64,000 nt of DNA from Nodularia sp. NIES-3585 (GCF_002218065.1 NZ_BDUB01000001.1:3443270-3507269); one strand, 5' to 3'; counted from the stretch's first letter, positions 19,851 through 28,814 are shown. Made by a program: numbers and translations. Notes: generated from the letters alone by a model not told the origin.

Positions 19851-22754
19851 ATGTCAAAGGATAAAGAACTGGAAATCCAGATGCAATTTCTGGAAGAAGC
19901 GAGAGATTACCTGAATATTCTAGAAGCGGTTTTGCTGGAAATTGACAGCAGTAACCGCATCGATTTAGATAGAATTAACGCTGCACTACGCGCGGCTCAT
20001 TCTATTAAAGGTGGCGCTGGGATGATGGGTTTTAGGACGCTGAGTGATTTATCTCATCGTTTGGAAGATTCTTTTAAAGTCTTAAAAACCCGCAAAAATT
20101 CTGGCGATCTTGACACGGAGTTACCAAGTTTACTACTTTCTGGAGTTGACTGGTTGCGGCAGATAGTCGAATCACTATCACAAGGAAATGAGATTGAAGA
20201 TCAGTGGTTAAGTAGCTTTTGTTATCCAGTATTTGACGAATTACGCGATCGCTTGGGTGAACCCACCCCTGAAGATGCTTCTACTATGTTATCGCCAGAA
20301 GATGGGCAAGATATTGTCCCTATGCTGTTTGAAAGCGAAGTGGAAGGATGTTTGCAGCGTCTAGAGTCGGTTTTAGCAGATAGCGCCCAGCCTTGTCTAC
20401 AAGAGGAAGTAGCCATTATGGCGGCGGAATTGGGCGGTTTGGGGGAAATGCTGCAATTACCAGCCTTTACGAGTCTTTGTGAATCTATAGGGCATCATAT
20501 CGGCACTGTGACTAGCGATCGCATTCCCGAAATTGCTCAGTTAGCGTTGCAATCATGGCGGCGATCGCAAGCTTTGATATTAACAAACCAACGAGATAGT
20601 TTACCTACAAAACTGAATGTAGATACAGTAGTAAATTATATCCCCAATCCACCACAGTCAACGGCAGATGCCATCGCCGAATTTATTGAAGAGGCAGAAG
20701 CTACAGATGATTTAACATCTGTGCATATTCTCGAATCAAGTGCAGTGGTTTATCCAGACATTCCCGCTACAGATGAAAATTTCTTCGACCACACAGATGA
20801 GCCAATTACTGTTGGTAAAGAACGGGATATTTCCGAAAATTCTGTCCGAGTTTCTAGTAAAAAATTAGAGGAAATTAATGATTTATTTGGGGAACTGACT
20901 GTCCAGCGTAATGGGTTAAATTCCCAATTGGAGAAGTTACGTAAACTTCTGCGTAGCCTCAATCAGCGAGTACAAACACTCGACCGAGAAAACCATGAAT
21001 TACGTACCGCATACGATAAAATTACCAAGAGAAATAACGGTGAATTTTCAGAGTCAAATCATGTAGAAAATATTCCAGAAATGGCTGATTTAGAAATGGA
21101 TCGCCATAGCAAATTAGACCTGCGATCGCAGGAAGTTATGGAAACTATTATCCAAGTCCAGGAAGTCACCACAGATATTCAATTAAGCGTTGACGATACA
21201 GACCAAATAGCTCGGAAACTGAATAAAACATCCAAACAAATACAAACAAAACTTACTCACATTCGGATGCGTCCATTATCCGATTTAATCGAGCGTTTTC
21301 CTAGAGCTTTGCGTGACCTAAATGTTGAGTATGGAAAGAATGTTCATTTGCAAGTAGAAGGTGAAAAAACCTTAATTGAACGCAGCATTTTAGAAGCTTT
21401 AAATGAGCCGATAATGCACTTATTAAGAAATGCCTTTGATCATGGTATCGAAGACCCTCATACTCGCCGGGAGTTGGGTAAACCAGAACAAGGATTAATT
21501 GAAATCACAGCTACCCACCACAGTAATCGCACAATTATTACTATGCGTGACGATGGTCGGGGAATTTCTTTAGAAAAAATTCGCTCCCGTGCTGTAGCTA
21601 TGGGTTTAGATGCTGACTTAGTAGCTAATGCTAGCGAAGAAGAACTGTTATCAATAATTTTTGAACCAGGATTTACCACTTCCGACCAAGTAACCGCCTT
21701 ATCTGGTCGAGGTGTCGGCATGGATATCGTGCGTAATAACCTAAAATCAGTTCGCGGAGATATTTCAGTTAACACTGAGTTAGGAGTTGGCACAACCTTT
21801 ACTTTATCAGTACCATTTACACTTTCTGTAGCGCGAGTTCTGCTAGTAGAAAGCAATAAAATGTTATTAGCATTTCCCACAGAAGTCATTTCCGAAATAT
21901 TTTTACTGCCAAAGGAACAAGTATTTTCAGTAGCAGATAGTGAAGTGATTAATTGGCAAGAAACTACACTACCACTGATTCGCCTGGGTCGCTACTTCGA
22001 GTTTAATTGCCCCCGCTACGATAACCCAGAACTCGAAACTCGTCCAGCCATAGATGCTAGCAGTGTCTTAATAGTTAAAGGCAATAATCAGCAAGTCGCC
22101 ATCCAAGTAGACCGTTGTTGGGGTGAACAAGAAGTAGCCATCCGCCAAGTCGAGGGTAATATACCTTTACCCGCAGGGTTTAGTAACTGCACAATTCTCG
22201 GTGATGGTCGAGTATTAGCATTAGTTAATACGAACGATTTACTATATTGGATTGCTACCAATCAGCGGACTCCTAAAAATCATCACTTACCATCTATCCG
22301 GTTAAAAACGCCCTTTCTTTTCACTGATAACAATAAAATATCAGCCACATCTACCCATCAGAAATGTACAATTTTAATCATTGATGACTCAATTAATGTT
22401 CGCCGCTTTTTAGCCTTGACTCTCGAAAAAGGAGGATATGAAGTAGAACAAGCTAAAGACGGTCAAGATGCCTTAGAAAAACTGGAAAGTGGTTTAAAAG
22501 TTGCAGCTATAATTTGTGATATTGAAATGCCTCGCCTTGATGGTTATGGCTTCTTAGGACGCATGAACTCAAGCATGGAGATGAAAGATATTCCAGTTGC
22601 CATGTTGACTTCTCGTAGCAGTAACAAACATCGCCAATTAGCCATGCAATTAGGAGCGCGGGCGTATTTTTCTAAACCTTATAATGAGCAAGAATTATTA
22701 AAAACCCTAGAAGAGATTATTGGAAATGTTGCCGAAACAGCAACTTCTAATTAA
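19851..22754 (+). CDS. hmpE: CheA-type hybrid histidine kinase HmpE
   Basis: The 967-aa hybrid kinase contains: an HPt domain with phospho-His at about residue 50 in AAHSIKGGAGMMGF; an acidic linker; a coiled-coil dimerisation region (NGLNSQLEKLRKLLRSLNQR); an HATPase domain with HLLRNAFDHGIEDP, MRDDGRGIS and GRGVGMDIV; a CheW-like domain (about 690-830); and a C-terminal receiver (about 845-967) with Asp in IICDIEMPRLDGYG and Lys in YFSKPY. In N. punctiforme HmpE passes phosphate to its own receiver and to HmpB. It is last in the operon, 56 bp after hmpD. Confidence 0.9.
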   Translation: MSKDKELEIQMQFLEEARDYLNILEAVLLEIDSSNRIDLDRINAALRAAHSIKGGAGMMGFRTLSDLSHRLEDSFKVLKTRKNSGDLDTELPSLLLSGVDWLRQIVESLSQGNEIEDQWLSSFCYPVFDELRDRLGEPTPEDASTMLSPEDGQDIVPMLFESEVEGCLQRLESVLADSAQPCLQEEVAIMAAELGGLGEMLQLPAFTSLCESIGHHIGTVTSDRIPEIAQLALQSWRRSQALILTNQRDSLPTKLNVDTVVNYIPNPPQSTADAIAEFIEEAEATDDLTSVHILESSAVVYPDIPATDENFFDHTDEPITVGKERDISENSVRVSSKKLEEINDLFGELTVQRNGLNSQLEKLRKLLRSLNQRVQTLDRENHELRTAYDKITKRNNGEFSESNHVENIPEMADLEMDRHSKLDLRSQEVMETIIQVQEVTTDIQLSVDDTDQIARKLNKTSKQIQTKLTHIRMRPLSDLIERFPRALRDLNVEYGKNVHLQVEGEKTLIERSILEALNEPIMHLLRNAFDHGIEDPHTRRELGKPEQGLIEITATHHSNRTIITMRDDGRGISLEKIRSRAVAMGLDADLVANASEEELLSIIFEPGFTTSDQVTALSGRGVGMDIVRNNLKSVRGDISVNTELGVGTTFTLSVPFTLSVARVLLVESNKMLLAFPTEVISEIFLLPKEQVFSVADSEVINWQETTLPLIRLGRYFEFNCPRYDNPELETRPAIDASSVLIVKGNNQQVAIQVDRCWGEQEVAIRQVEGNIPLPAGFSNCTILGDGRVLALVNTNDLLYWIATNQRTPKNHHLPSIRLKTPFLFTDNNKISATSTHQKCTILIIDDSINVRRFLALTLEKGGYEVEQAKDGQDALEKLESGLKVAAIICDIEMPRLDGYGFLGRMNSSMEMKDIPVAMLTSRSSNKHRQLAMQLGARAYFSKPYNEQELLKTLEEIIGNVAETATSN

Positions 22755-23174
22755 GCGCCTAGCCCTGGCGATTATAAATCGCACAACCACCCAAACTAAG
22801 TTCACCTGCGCGGACATCAATATTTTCAACCTGCGTAGGCGGGTTTCGTCTGGATGGTTCCGTGACTTCCAGTCACCTAGTGCAAGATATGAGCGTCCAA
22901 AGAGGGGAAGTCAACATAATTCGTAATTGAGAATAGAGTCTCCGGCACGCTACGCAGTAAGCTCGACTTTATCCATTTTGGATTCAATCAAGTAGCGTAA
23001 ACAGCAATATCTCTCAAACGCTCAAATAAAACACGAGGGACTTTTATCATTCACACTTAGTTATGACTTACGCAATAACTCTCTGAAACCCTCCTAACTT
23101 CGTGTCCTTTGTGTCCTTTGCGGTTTGTTTTTTCAAAATTTTGCGTAAGTCCTGTTAGTAAAGAACATAACTAA
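22755..23174. repeat. Repeat-rich intergenic region after hmpE
   Basis: There are 420 bp with a palindrome around aacctgcgtaggcgggtt (about 22828-22845), a gtgcaagatatgag motif at about 22880-22893 that recurs in the MITE-like element at 24343-24497, and a ggcacgctacgcagtaagc repeat at about 22945-22963 (variants near 25670 and 47430). The frame at 22720-22926 is built from these repeats and is not a supported gene. Confidence 0.6.
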
Positions 23175-23561
23175 TCATGGAAGCTGAAAAGCTGACTTTC
23201 CATTGCTATTTAAACTCATATTAAAACCATTTTCCACTTGCGTATGGGAGAAGTTTGTGCTTGGTGGCATAAAGAGGGCTGCCAGTGTCACCGAATTTTG
23301 TCCATTAGTTTGAATAGCGAAGTTTGCCGACTTATCGTTGTTGTACTTTTGTAGATCTATGCGGTAACCGCCAAGTGTGACGATCGTGTTGTTTGTTTTC
23401 TCATTGGGGCCAATGGAAACGTTTGTCCCTTTTCCGTCTGGACTCAGCTTTTTCACGAAGAGATCCATCAGTGTGTTACCATTCTTATCCGTATCTTGCC
23501 AAATTGCTTTTTTTTGGCTCGCTGATGGGGCTGTGAGTCTTTCAATGGGTACTAGTGGCAT
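23175..23561 (-). CDS. Hypothetical protein, 128 aa
   Basis: No family is recognised. The sequence is polar and Asn/Thr/Ser-rich with repeated short beta-strand-like segments (GTNVSIGPNEKTNNTIVTLGGYRIDLQKY). There is no signal peptide or membrane segment. An aGAAGAGaat motif precedes the start ATG at 23559-23561. It sits in a gene-poor stretch next to decayed genes, so it may be accessory. Confidence 0.5.
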   Translation of the reverse strand: MPLVPIERLTAPSASQKKAIWQDTDKNGNTLMDLFVKKLSPDGKGTNVSIGPNEKTNNTIVTLGGYRIDLQKYNNDKSANFAIQTNGQNSVTLAALFMPPSTNFSHTQVENGFNMSLNSNGKSAFQLP

Positions 23562-23735
23562 TGACGTATTCTCTTCTAAATTTGTACGGCGTTTTTGGCA
23601 AACCCCCCAGGGTTTTTCACTTCAGTATGGGTCTGCCAAACATCAAGTTGTTAGACTCATCTTAAAACTCTTGTTTCATTTCGTCGAGCTTTTATCCATA
23701 TTATGTAACATTTTGAACAAATCCAACCTCATCGG

Positions 23736-23891
23736 TTAATCCACAACTTCAGATTCTTGCTCAATCAAACTCAACACCCTATCCTCCAACGCCGTCAAAT
23801 AAGCCGGATTGAGCTTCCCCAGCGACTCCAAAAACTTCTGCACCGAATCCTTCAACGTAGGGGAATACACACGACTGATGCGATCGCACAC
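23736..23891 (-). pseudogene. C-terminal remnant of an unidentified gene
   Basis: An open frame with no ATG reads [20 protein letters not shown] and onward for 51 residues to the stop at 23736-23738 (ending SLIEQESEVVD). It looks like the conserved helical tail of a longer protein, but I cannot name the parent. It abuts the DUF262 remnant in a different frame at about 23890, so the two pieces were probably joined by a deletion. Confidence 0.4.
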
Positions 23892-24102
23892 CTCCCGTAT
23901 TGATTCGTTTAAAAATATTATACTTTACTTCCAAAGGTGTACCTTTTTCAATTAAATATACTGTAACTTGAGTTTTTAAAATGCGACGTTGATATCTTCG
24001 CTCTCATTCATCATAGGTTTTATTACTAAGTTCTTTTAAGTATTCTAATCCAACTAATTTAAGTCTCTTCTCACTCTTACCTATTAAAACTTGTTCATTC
24101 AA
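23890..24102 (-). pseudogene. DUF262 (GmrS-like) gene remnant
   Basis: The minus strand reads LNEQVLIGKSEKRLKLVGLE, YLKELSNKTYDE, a TGA stop, then [46 protein letters not shown] preceded by KYQRRIL...TVY.IEKGTP.EVKFN is the hallmark of DUF262 proteins, nucleases or nucleotide-dependent restriction factors of the GmrSD/BrxU type. The in-frame stop, loss of both ends (the N-terminal DGQQR motif is absent) and the frame change at the junction show that the gene is dead. Confidence 0.7.
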
Positions 24103-24772
24103 TTATTAGCGATGCTTGGTGTTATTACATCAACAAATGAGACTTTGTAACTACTGTAGTTTAATTCTATTATCTATCTTCCCCAATAATAGAGACGCAA
24201 AATTTTATGCTTCTACTCTCAAAAATAATCTTAATCAATTGCTGGTTATATGATAAAAGATTACTTAAAACCGTTGATTAATCCCTAACTCTCTTTTGAG
24301 TTGCGATAGTGAATTACTAACGGATATCTTTAGTGTCTATCCCTCATATCTTGCACCTCTACGTATAGACCCAGAGAATCTCAAAATATGGACGATAAGG
24401 ATACCTGATTTTCATGAAATTTTATCGCTAAATCAAGGGTTTTGGTTTTATACGGAGTAATAAAATTCCATCAATTTTTATTGGTGCAAGATGTGAGATC
24501 CTGAATAAATATGTAGCGCTTACTACTGATAATACCATTATTTATGAGTAGGATTCAGTGCAAGCGATCGCTCAACCTGATCTAATTAATAGACTTTATG
24601 TACTTTTGGTAAATTTTTGGTGACCGAAACATAGCAAAATATACAGTAATTGAAACAATTCAGACACCATATATTTTGCTAAGTTCTAGTATTTGACTAT
24701 AATCGAGTGTAAATCATAGCCGAGAAAACACATAAGTTTTAAGTCACGTTTTTTACAAACTTTAACTAAAAA
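24103..24772. other. Gene-free AT-rich stretch containing a MITE-like element
   Basis: There are 670 bp without a supported ORF between the DUF262 relic and the DUF427 gene. The only structure found is the inverted-repeat element at 24343-24497. The rest is AT-rich and unrecognised. Confidence 0.5.
24343..24497. mobile_element. MITE-like element, 155 bp
   Basis: CTCATATCTTGCACC (24343-24357) and GGTGCAAGATGTGAG (24483-24497) are inverted copies matching at 14 of 15 bases and enclose 125 AT-rich bases without coding capacity. A related gtgcaagatatgag end is found alone near 22880. No target duplication is evident, so the exact ends are uncertain. Confidence 0.5.
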
Positions 24773-25057
24773 CTAAGCCTCGACTTTGACTCCTTTCCAG
24801 AAAGCAACATAGCCTTCAATATTTTTAGCCTTTTCCTTGGCACTGGGATAGTACCATGCTGCATCTTTGTTGGTTTGTCCATCCACTTCAATACTGTAGT
24901 AGCTAGCAACACCTTTCCAAGGGCAATTACTATGGGTGTTACTTTCTTGGAAGTATTCCTTTTTAATAGCGTCGGCGGGGAAATAATGATTGCCTTCTAC
25001 AACAATGGTGTTATCGCTTTCGGCTAAGACAGTGCCATTCCAAATTGCTTTGGGCAT
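24773..25057 (-). CDS. DUF427 domain-containing protein
   Basis: This 94-aa single-domain protein has the family pattern MPKAIWNGTVLAESDNTIVV, EGNHYFPADAIKKEYFQES, HSNCPWKGVASYYSIEVDG and AAWYYPSAKEKAKNIEGYVAFWKGVKVE. DUF427 is a small beta-fold of unknown function, widespread in cyanobacteria and actinobacteria. It is full length, and the ATG at 25055-25057 is the natural start. It is divergent from the lipoprotein gene that begins about 140 bp away. Confidence 0.9.
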   Translation of the reverse strand: MPKAIWNGTVLAESDNTIVVEGNHYFPADAIKKEYFQESNTHSNCPWKGVASYYSIEVDGQTNKDAAWYYPSAKEKAKNIEGYVAFWKGVKVEA

Positions 25058-25195
25058 AAGTGATTTTGCAAATAAACTTTACATCTAATATTTTGACACT
25101 TAACAGGCTGAAACCACGGTAATTATTAAAAATTCAACCTGACGGCTTAAGTAATTGTAGATAAACTGAATGAGTTGTGATACATTCTTGATTTG

Positions 25196-25612
25196 ATGAA
25201 AACTTTAATTTTCTGCACTCTTTTATTGGGGCTGAGTAGTTGTTTACCAGCTAACAGCACCAATAATGAAAATAATCAAGTAATTTCCAGCAGTCCTACT
25301 ACCGAGAATCAAGAATTTCAGGCTTTTGGTAATGAACCATTTTGGAGTGTCAAGGTTAGCCCCAGTGAAATTGTCTATTCTTCATTAGCAACCGACGAAA
25401 AGCTGACTTTTCCTTATGTCAGACCATTGGCTGCTGATGGTCGTCTCCCGGACACAGTGCGAGTGTATCGATTGGAAGAGGAAAACAATACTATGTTGAT
25501 TATCCGTAAATCCAAGGGATGTAGTGATACCATGTCAGACGATTTACATCCTTACTCATCACTTTTCATCCGGGGCGATATGGTTTTGGAAGGTTGCGCC
25601 CGCAAAAGTTAG
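25196..25612 (+). CDS. Putative lipoprotein
   Basis: The 138-aa protein starts MKTLIFCTLLLGLSSCLPAN, a clear lipoprotein signal with lipobox LSSC. The mature part contains FQAFGNEPFWSVKV, typical of a COG3650-like family of small envelope proteins, and two further Cys (GCSDTMSDDLHPYSS, LEGCARKS) that could form a disulfide. The frame also offers a TTG at 25193, but the ATG at 25196 fits the signal peptide. The function is unknown. Confidence 0.7.
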   Translation: MKTLIFCTLLLGLSSCLPANSTNNENNQVISSSPTTENQEFQAFGNEPFWSVKVSPSEIVYSSLATDEKLTFPYVRPLAADGRLPDTVRVYRLEEENNTMLIIRKSKGCSDTMSDDLHPYSSLFIRGDMVLEGCARKS

Positions 25613-25644
25613 CTTAATCCGAAATCAGTGTTTGAACTAGAAGA

Positions 25645-25669
25645 GGGAGAGGACTAAAGTCCTCTCTCC
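25645..25669 (+). terminator. Hairpin after the lipoprotein gene
   Basis: GGAGAGGACT and AGTCCTCTCT form a near-perfect stem with a two-base loop, 33 bp past the stop. The sequence is followed by a ggtaagcgtagc repeat, so it may belong to a dispersed repeat rather than be a dedicated terminator. Confidence 0.45.
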
Positions 25670-25746
25670 GAGACGCTATGCGGTAAGCGTAGCTATTGCC
25701 CGCAGGGCTTTACACTACAAACCTTTAATTATTTATTTACGCTGTC

Positions 25747-26505
25747 TTAGCTAGTAACTATTTTAGGTTTGACATCTGACTGGGACTGAAAACCTTTACT
25801 CACTCCGTAACGGACAGTTTTAAACTCTACATGATTTGTCCCTGGATGATAGAGAGTATAAATTGCTTCACTTGGGTTTCTGCCGACATTACCTACCCCG
25901 ATAACCTGACGCGCCGAAATTTCTACAGTTTGGGGAGATGCTGGACTATCTAGGGTTGTGACTCCCGTAGTAATTGACCCTGCTTGGAGTTGATATTGAA
26001 AAGCCAAGCCAGAACGACCACAAAACAAGTTATTGGCTTGCATTCGTGATAAGCGGTCTAGCATTTGAATTGGGGGTGTGTCTGGGGTGAGTTCCTCGTC
26101 AATTCCGACTGTTGTACCGTGAATTAACAAAGAATCGAGTTCAAAAAAACCAAAGTCTAGGGTCATTAACCATTGCGCCATCGGGCGAGAAACGCACTCC
26201 CACAGCAATTTAACTGTTTCTCCCCCATATTTCGCCATCAATTCTGTAGGTTCGCTAGTCCCCCCCAGTCCGTGGAGAATAAAACACTGTTCTTCCCACC
26301 AACCTTTACAAATCAGTGGTTCCAGTTCTCCACGTCGGGGGTTCAGCACTCGTTTGACTAATTCTTCGGTTTCGCGCCGGGGTCCGACTAAATCGCCTAA
26401 AATATACAAAGCTTCGACATTATTCTGACGCTTAATATCCGCCATTACAGCTTCATAGGCCGCCAAATTACCTTCAATTCCGCTTAAAATTGCCCACTTA
26501 TTCAT
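25747..26505 (-). CDS. Degenerate metallophosphoesterase-fold protein
   Basis: The 252-aa protein is a paralogue of its upstream neighbour with the same block order: MNKWAILSGIEGNLAAYEAV, LYILGDLVGPRRE, CKGWWEEQ, LLIHGTTVGID, FCGRSGLAF and VIGVGNVGRNPSEAIYTLY. Compared with calcineurin-like phosphatases, the first DxH is GxE, the GNHD block is GWWE, and GHTH is GRSG, so most metal ligands are missing. Catalysis is unlikely; a regulatory or structural role is inferred. It is last in a three-gene minus-strand group, 75 bp after the second gene. Confidence 0.75.
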   Translation of the reverse strand: MNKWAILSGIEGNLAAYEAVMADIKRQNNVEALYILGDLVGPRRETEELVKRVLNPRRGELEPLICKGWWEEQCFILHGLGGTSEPTELMAKYGGETVKLLWECVSRPMAQWLMTLDFGFFELDSLLIHGTTVGIDEELTPDTPPIQMLDRLSRMQANNLFCGRSGLAFQYQLQAGSITTGVTTLDSPASPQTVEISARQVIGVGNVGRNPSEAIYTLYHPGTNHVEFKTVRYGVSKGFQSQSDVKPKIVTS

Positions 26506-26580
26506 AAGAATTTTAGATTTTAGATTTTAGATTTTGGATTAATAATTCCCTACTCCCCACTCCCCACTCCCTACTCCCCA

Positions 26581-27393
26581 TTAGCGAGTACAAACATGGG
26601 TTGGGTCATCAGCCCTTTCAGCAAATTCCAAACCCTGGGCTAAACGCCACGCAAATATTTTTGGTAAACCTTTTTCAATAATTGCGGCACAGGTTTTCTG
26701 ATAGTCGTAAGGTACTTCTCGTAAATTTACTTTTTGGTCTTCTGTGTCGTAAATTACATAGGTGGCATTGGGTCGCCCATGTCGGGGTTCGCCTACAGAA
26801 CCAACATTCACAATCCGCTTTAGGGAAGCATTAAAGCTCTTTTCTGCTGCGGCTTTGTCCTGCCCTTGGACACGAACTTTTAAACTACCTCCGTCTAAAT
26901 TACGCACATAAGGCACATGAGTATGTCCACAAAAAAGCACGTCTGCATCTGTGGAAAGTACGCGCTCTAAGGCGGCAAAGGCATCAAGTTCTGGTAACAA
27001 ATATTCATGGTTACTGTGAGGGCTACCATGAACGAAGGCTAAATTTTCCTCTCGTAAACTGTGGGGTAGTTGGGCGAAAAATTCTCGGTGTTCTGGATGT
27101 ATTTCGTTATTTGTCCACTCGTGAGCAATTTTTCCGCGTTTCTCAGCTAATAATGATGGATAACTACAATCACACGCATTCAAGCCTTCTACTATATCTT
27201 CATCCCAACAACCCATACAGGTGGGAATGTCTAAAGCCCGAATTTGTGTAACTACGGCGTTGGGATGAGGGCCATATCCCACTAAGTCGCCGAGACAACA
27301 GATTTTATCAGCTTTTTGCTGGTCTATATCTAATAAGACGGCATCTAATGCTTCATAATTGCCATGAATACATGACATGACGGCTATTTTCAC
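26581..27393 (-). CDS. Metallophosphoesterase family protein
   Basis: The 270-aa protein is of the YfcE/MJ0936-like calcineurin fold. Motifs in order: MKIAVMSCIHGNYEALDAVL (normally SDxHGN, here the Asp is Cys), KICCLGDLVGYGPHPN, MGCWDED in place of GNHD, LAFVHGSPH and the intact CGHTHVPYVR. NVGSVGEPRHGRPNATYVIY closes the fold. Its ATG (27391-27393) overlaps the stop of the upstream GTPase gene by four bases, so the two are translationally coupled. The substrate is unknown; the context suggests a role in metal limitation. Confidence 0.82.
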   Translation of the reverse strand: MKIAVMSCIHGNYEALDAVLLDIDQQKADKICCLGDLVGYGPHPNAVVTQIRALDIPTCMGCWDEDIVEGLNACDCSYPSLLAEKRGKIAHEWTNNEIHPEHREFFAQLPHSLREENLAFVHGSPHSNHEYLLPELDAFAALERVLSTDADVLFCGHTHVPYVRNLDGGSLKVRVQGQDKAAAEKSFNASLKRIVNVGSVGEPRHGRPNATYVIYDTEDQKVNLREVPYDYQKTCAAIIEKGLPKIFAWRLAQGLEFAERADDPTHVCTR

Positions 27394-28166
27394 TGTATAG
27401 TCTCCTCAGTTAGGATTTGTTTTACTTGTTCTTGGTATTGTGCGATCGCACTATCTGACAAATAGCAATCTTGTAATGTTTGTTTAATGGCTGACTCATC
27501 TAAATTTTCTCCCCAGACTTCTAAACCACTGAAACGCTGTGGTCTTCCTTCTAAGTGGCGTGGTAAATCTAATTCCAGAAAATCTGTTGTCGGTACACCA
27601 GCGACAAAATCGGCGTGTAATGCCCTACCATCAGCAACATCAAAAATTCCCTTAGCACGGCTGACTTGACCATAAGCACCGTGAGATAGTTCATACCAAA
27701 ATTCATTTAAACTGTCTTCGTCAATAACTTGACCATTAGTAGGCGATCGCCAAATCTGATTTTGGGTAATACTGGTTTCAATATCCAGCCCTTTGACAAT
27801 TTTCTTCGCCCAGGCGTGATATTCCGAATCTTTCAGGTGTGACGGTAAAACTGCAACAGACTGATATGGGACATTTCCGACAATTTGCTCAATAGATCCT
27901 AATTCCAAGTAAAATCCTAGTTCTATATAAATATTCTCCGCCCCTGCTAGCTGGTTGAGAAATTCTACTTCTTGGCCATCACTAAAAACTTTCGCCTCTG
28001 GAAACTCCGCATTCAAGCGAATCTGGTCAATGGGGACATTACCAGTTCCAGGACTAAAATAAATTACATTTTCCGCAGAAGCAGTATTACGTAGCTGTTG
28101 ACAAATCCAGGTGGTTTTACCACAGCCAGCAGGGCCAGCAACAACAGTAATCATCGGTATACTCAT
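27390..28166 (-). CDS. CobW/COG0523-like GTP-binding protein
   Basis: This is a P-loop GTPase of 258 aa from the chosen start MSIPMITVVAGPAGCGKTTW (Walker A GPAGCGKT), with a C-terminal CobW-like domain in YGQVSRAKGIFDVADGRALH and HLEGRPQRFSGLEVWGENLD. COG0523 proteins are metallochaperones or metal-insertion GTPases, often zinc-related. The usual CxCC motif is not seen. The frame is open to 28211, but a Zur/Fur-like box at 28174-28188 would then be coding, so I start at 28166. It heads a three-gene operon with two metallophosphoesterase-fold genes. Confidence 0.78.
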   Translation of the reverse strand: MSIPMITVVAGPAGCGKTTWICQQLRNTASAENVIYFSPGTGNVPIDQIRLNAEFPEAKVFSDGQEVEFLNQLAGAENIYIELGFYLELGSIEQIVGNVPYQSVAVLPSHLKDSEYHAWAKKIVKGLDIETSITQNQIWRSPTNGQVIDEDSLNEFWYELSHGAYGQVSRAKGIFDVADGRALHADFVAGVPTTDFLELDLPRHLEGRPQRFSGLEVWGENLDESAIKQTLQDCYLSDSAIAQYQEQVKQILTEETIQ

Positions 28167-28173
28167 AATTAAA

Positions 28174-28188
28174 TGATAATCATTTTCA
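28174..28188. promoter_or_regulatory. Zur/Fur-like operator
   Basis: TGATAATCATTTTCA is a 7-1-7 inverted repeat with one mismatch, matching the general Fur-family box and close to the Zur boxes (TGATAATNATTATCA type) described in Anabaena. It lies 7 bp upstream of the GTPase start codon, where a bound repressor would block transcription and translation initiation. Zur is favoured over FurA because the downstream gene is COG0523-like. Confidence 0.65.
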
Positions 28189-28274
28189 TAGCACTTGCAA
28201 CTATGATTCAATTTAAAATCTAAAATTGAGCCACCAGAAATGCCAAGATAGATTTAGGTATTTCAGGAGGTCTT

Positions 28275-28814
28275 ATGTCTCTCACTGTCAAAGACTTAGA
28301 GAAAATCCAAGCAACTCATCCTGACTATCGCATGGAATTGGTAGACGGGAACGTAGTTGTTATGAGTCCATCAGGTTACGAATCGGAAGAAGTAGGAACT
28401 GAATTTGCAGCGCTGCTGAGGAATTGGGTAAGACCGCGCCAGTTAGGACGTGTAGCTGGTTCCAGTGCTGGTTTTAGATTACCTAACAAAGATTTACGCG
28501 CTCCTGATGTATCATTTATCCGAGCAGATAGGCTCAAACGTTCTACCGAAGATTATGCAGAATTGGTTCCCGATTTAGTCGTTGAAGTGAAATCTAAGAC
28601 CGATTCCTTAGATAAATTGCGGGAAAAAATCCAAGAATTTATCAGTCTGGGGACTCAAATCGGCATTTTAATCGACCCTAGAAGCAGAACTATGGAAGTT
28701 TACCGTTCTAGTGAGAAAATAGTATTACAAAATGGTGATGTGCTGACCCTACCCGACTTACTCCCCGGTTGGGAAGTGAACATTGCCGAAATTTGGTCGC
28801 CAGTGTTCGAGTAA
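28275..28814 (+). CDS. Uma2 family endonuclease-fold protein (DUF820)
   Basis: The 179-aa protein has the Uma2/DUF820 pattern of the PD-(D/E)XK fold: [34 protein letters not shown] and the active-site block [27 protein letters not shown], with Asp and the E-x-K pair. Cyanobacterial genomes carry dozens of these genes, of unknown role. A strong caGGAGGtctt ribosome binding site precedes the ATG. dapB follows 86 bp later across a short attacgaatt tandem. Confidence 0.88.
   Translation: MSLTVKDLEKIQATHPDYRMELVDGNVVVMSPSGYESEEVGTEFAALLRNWVRPRQLGRVAGSSAGFRLPNKDLRAPDVSFIRADRLKRSTEDYAELVPDLVVEVKSKTDSLDKLREKIQEFISLGTQIGILIDPRSRTMEVYRSSEKIVLQNGDVLTLPDLLPGWEVNIAEIWSPVFE

Noticed and set aside
22720-22926. 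68-codon frame overlapping the hmpE end
   Set aside because: The sequence is made of dispersed palindromic repeats and has no domain content.
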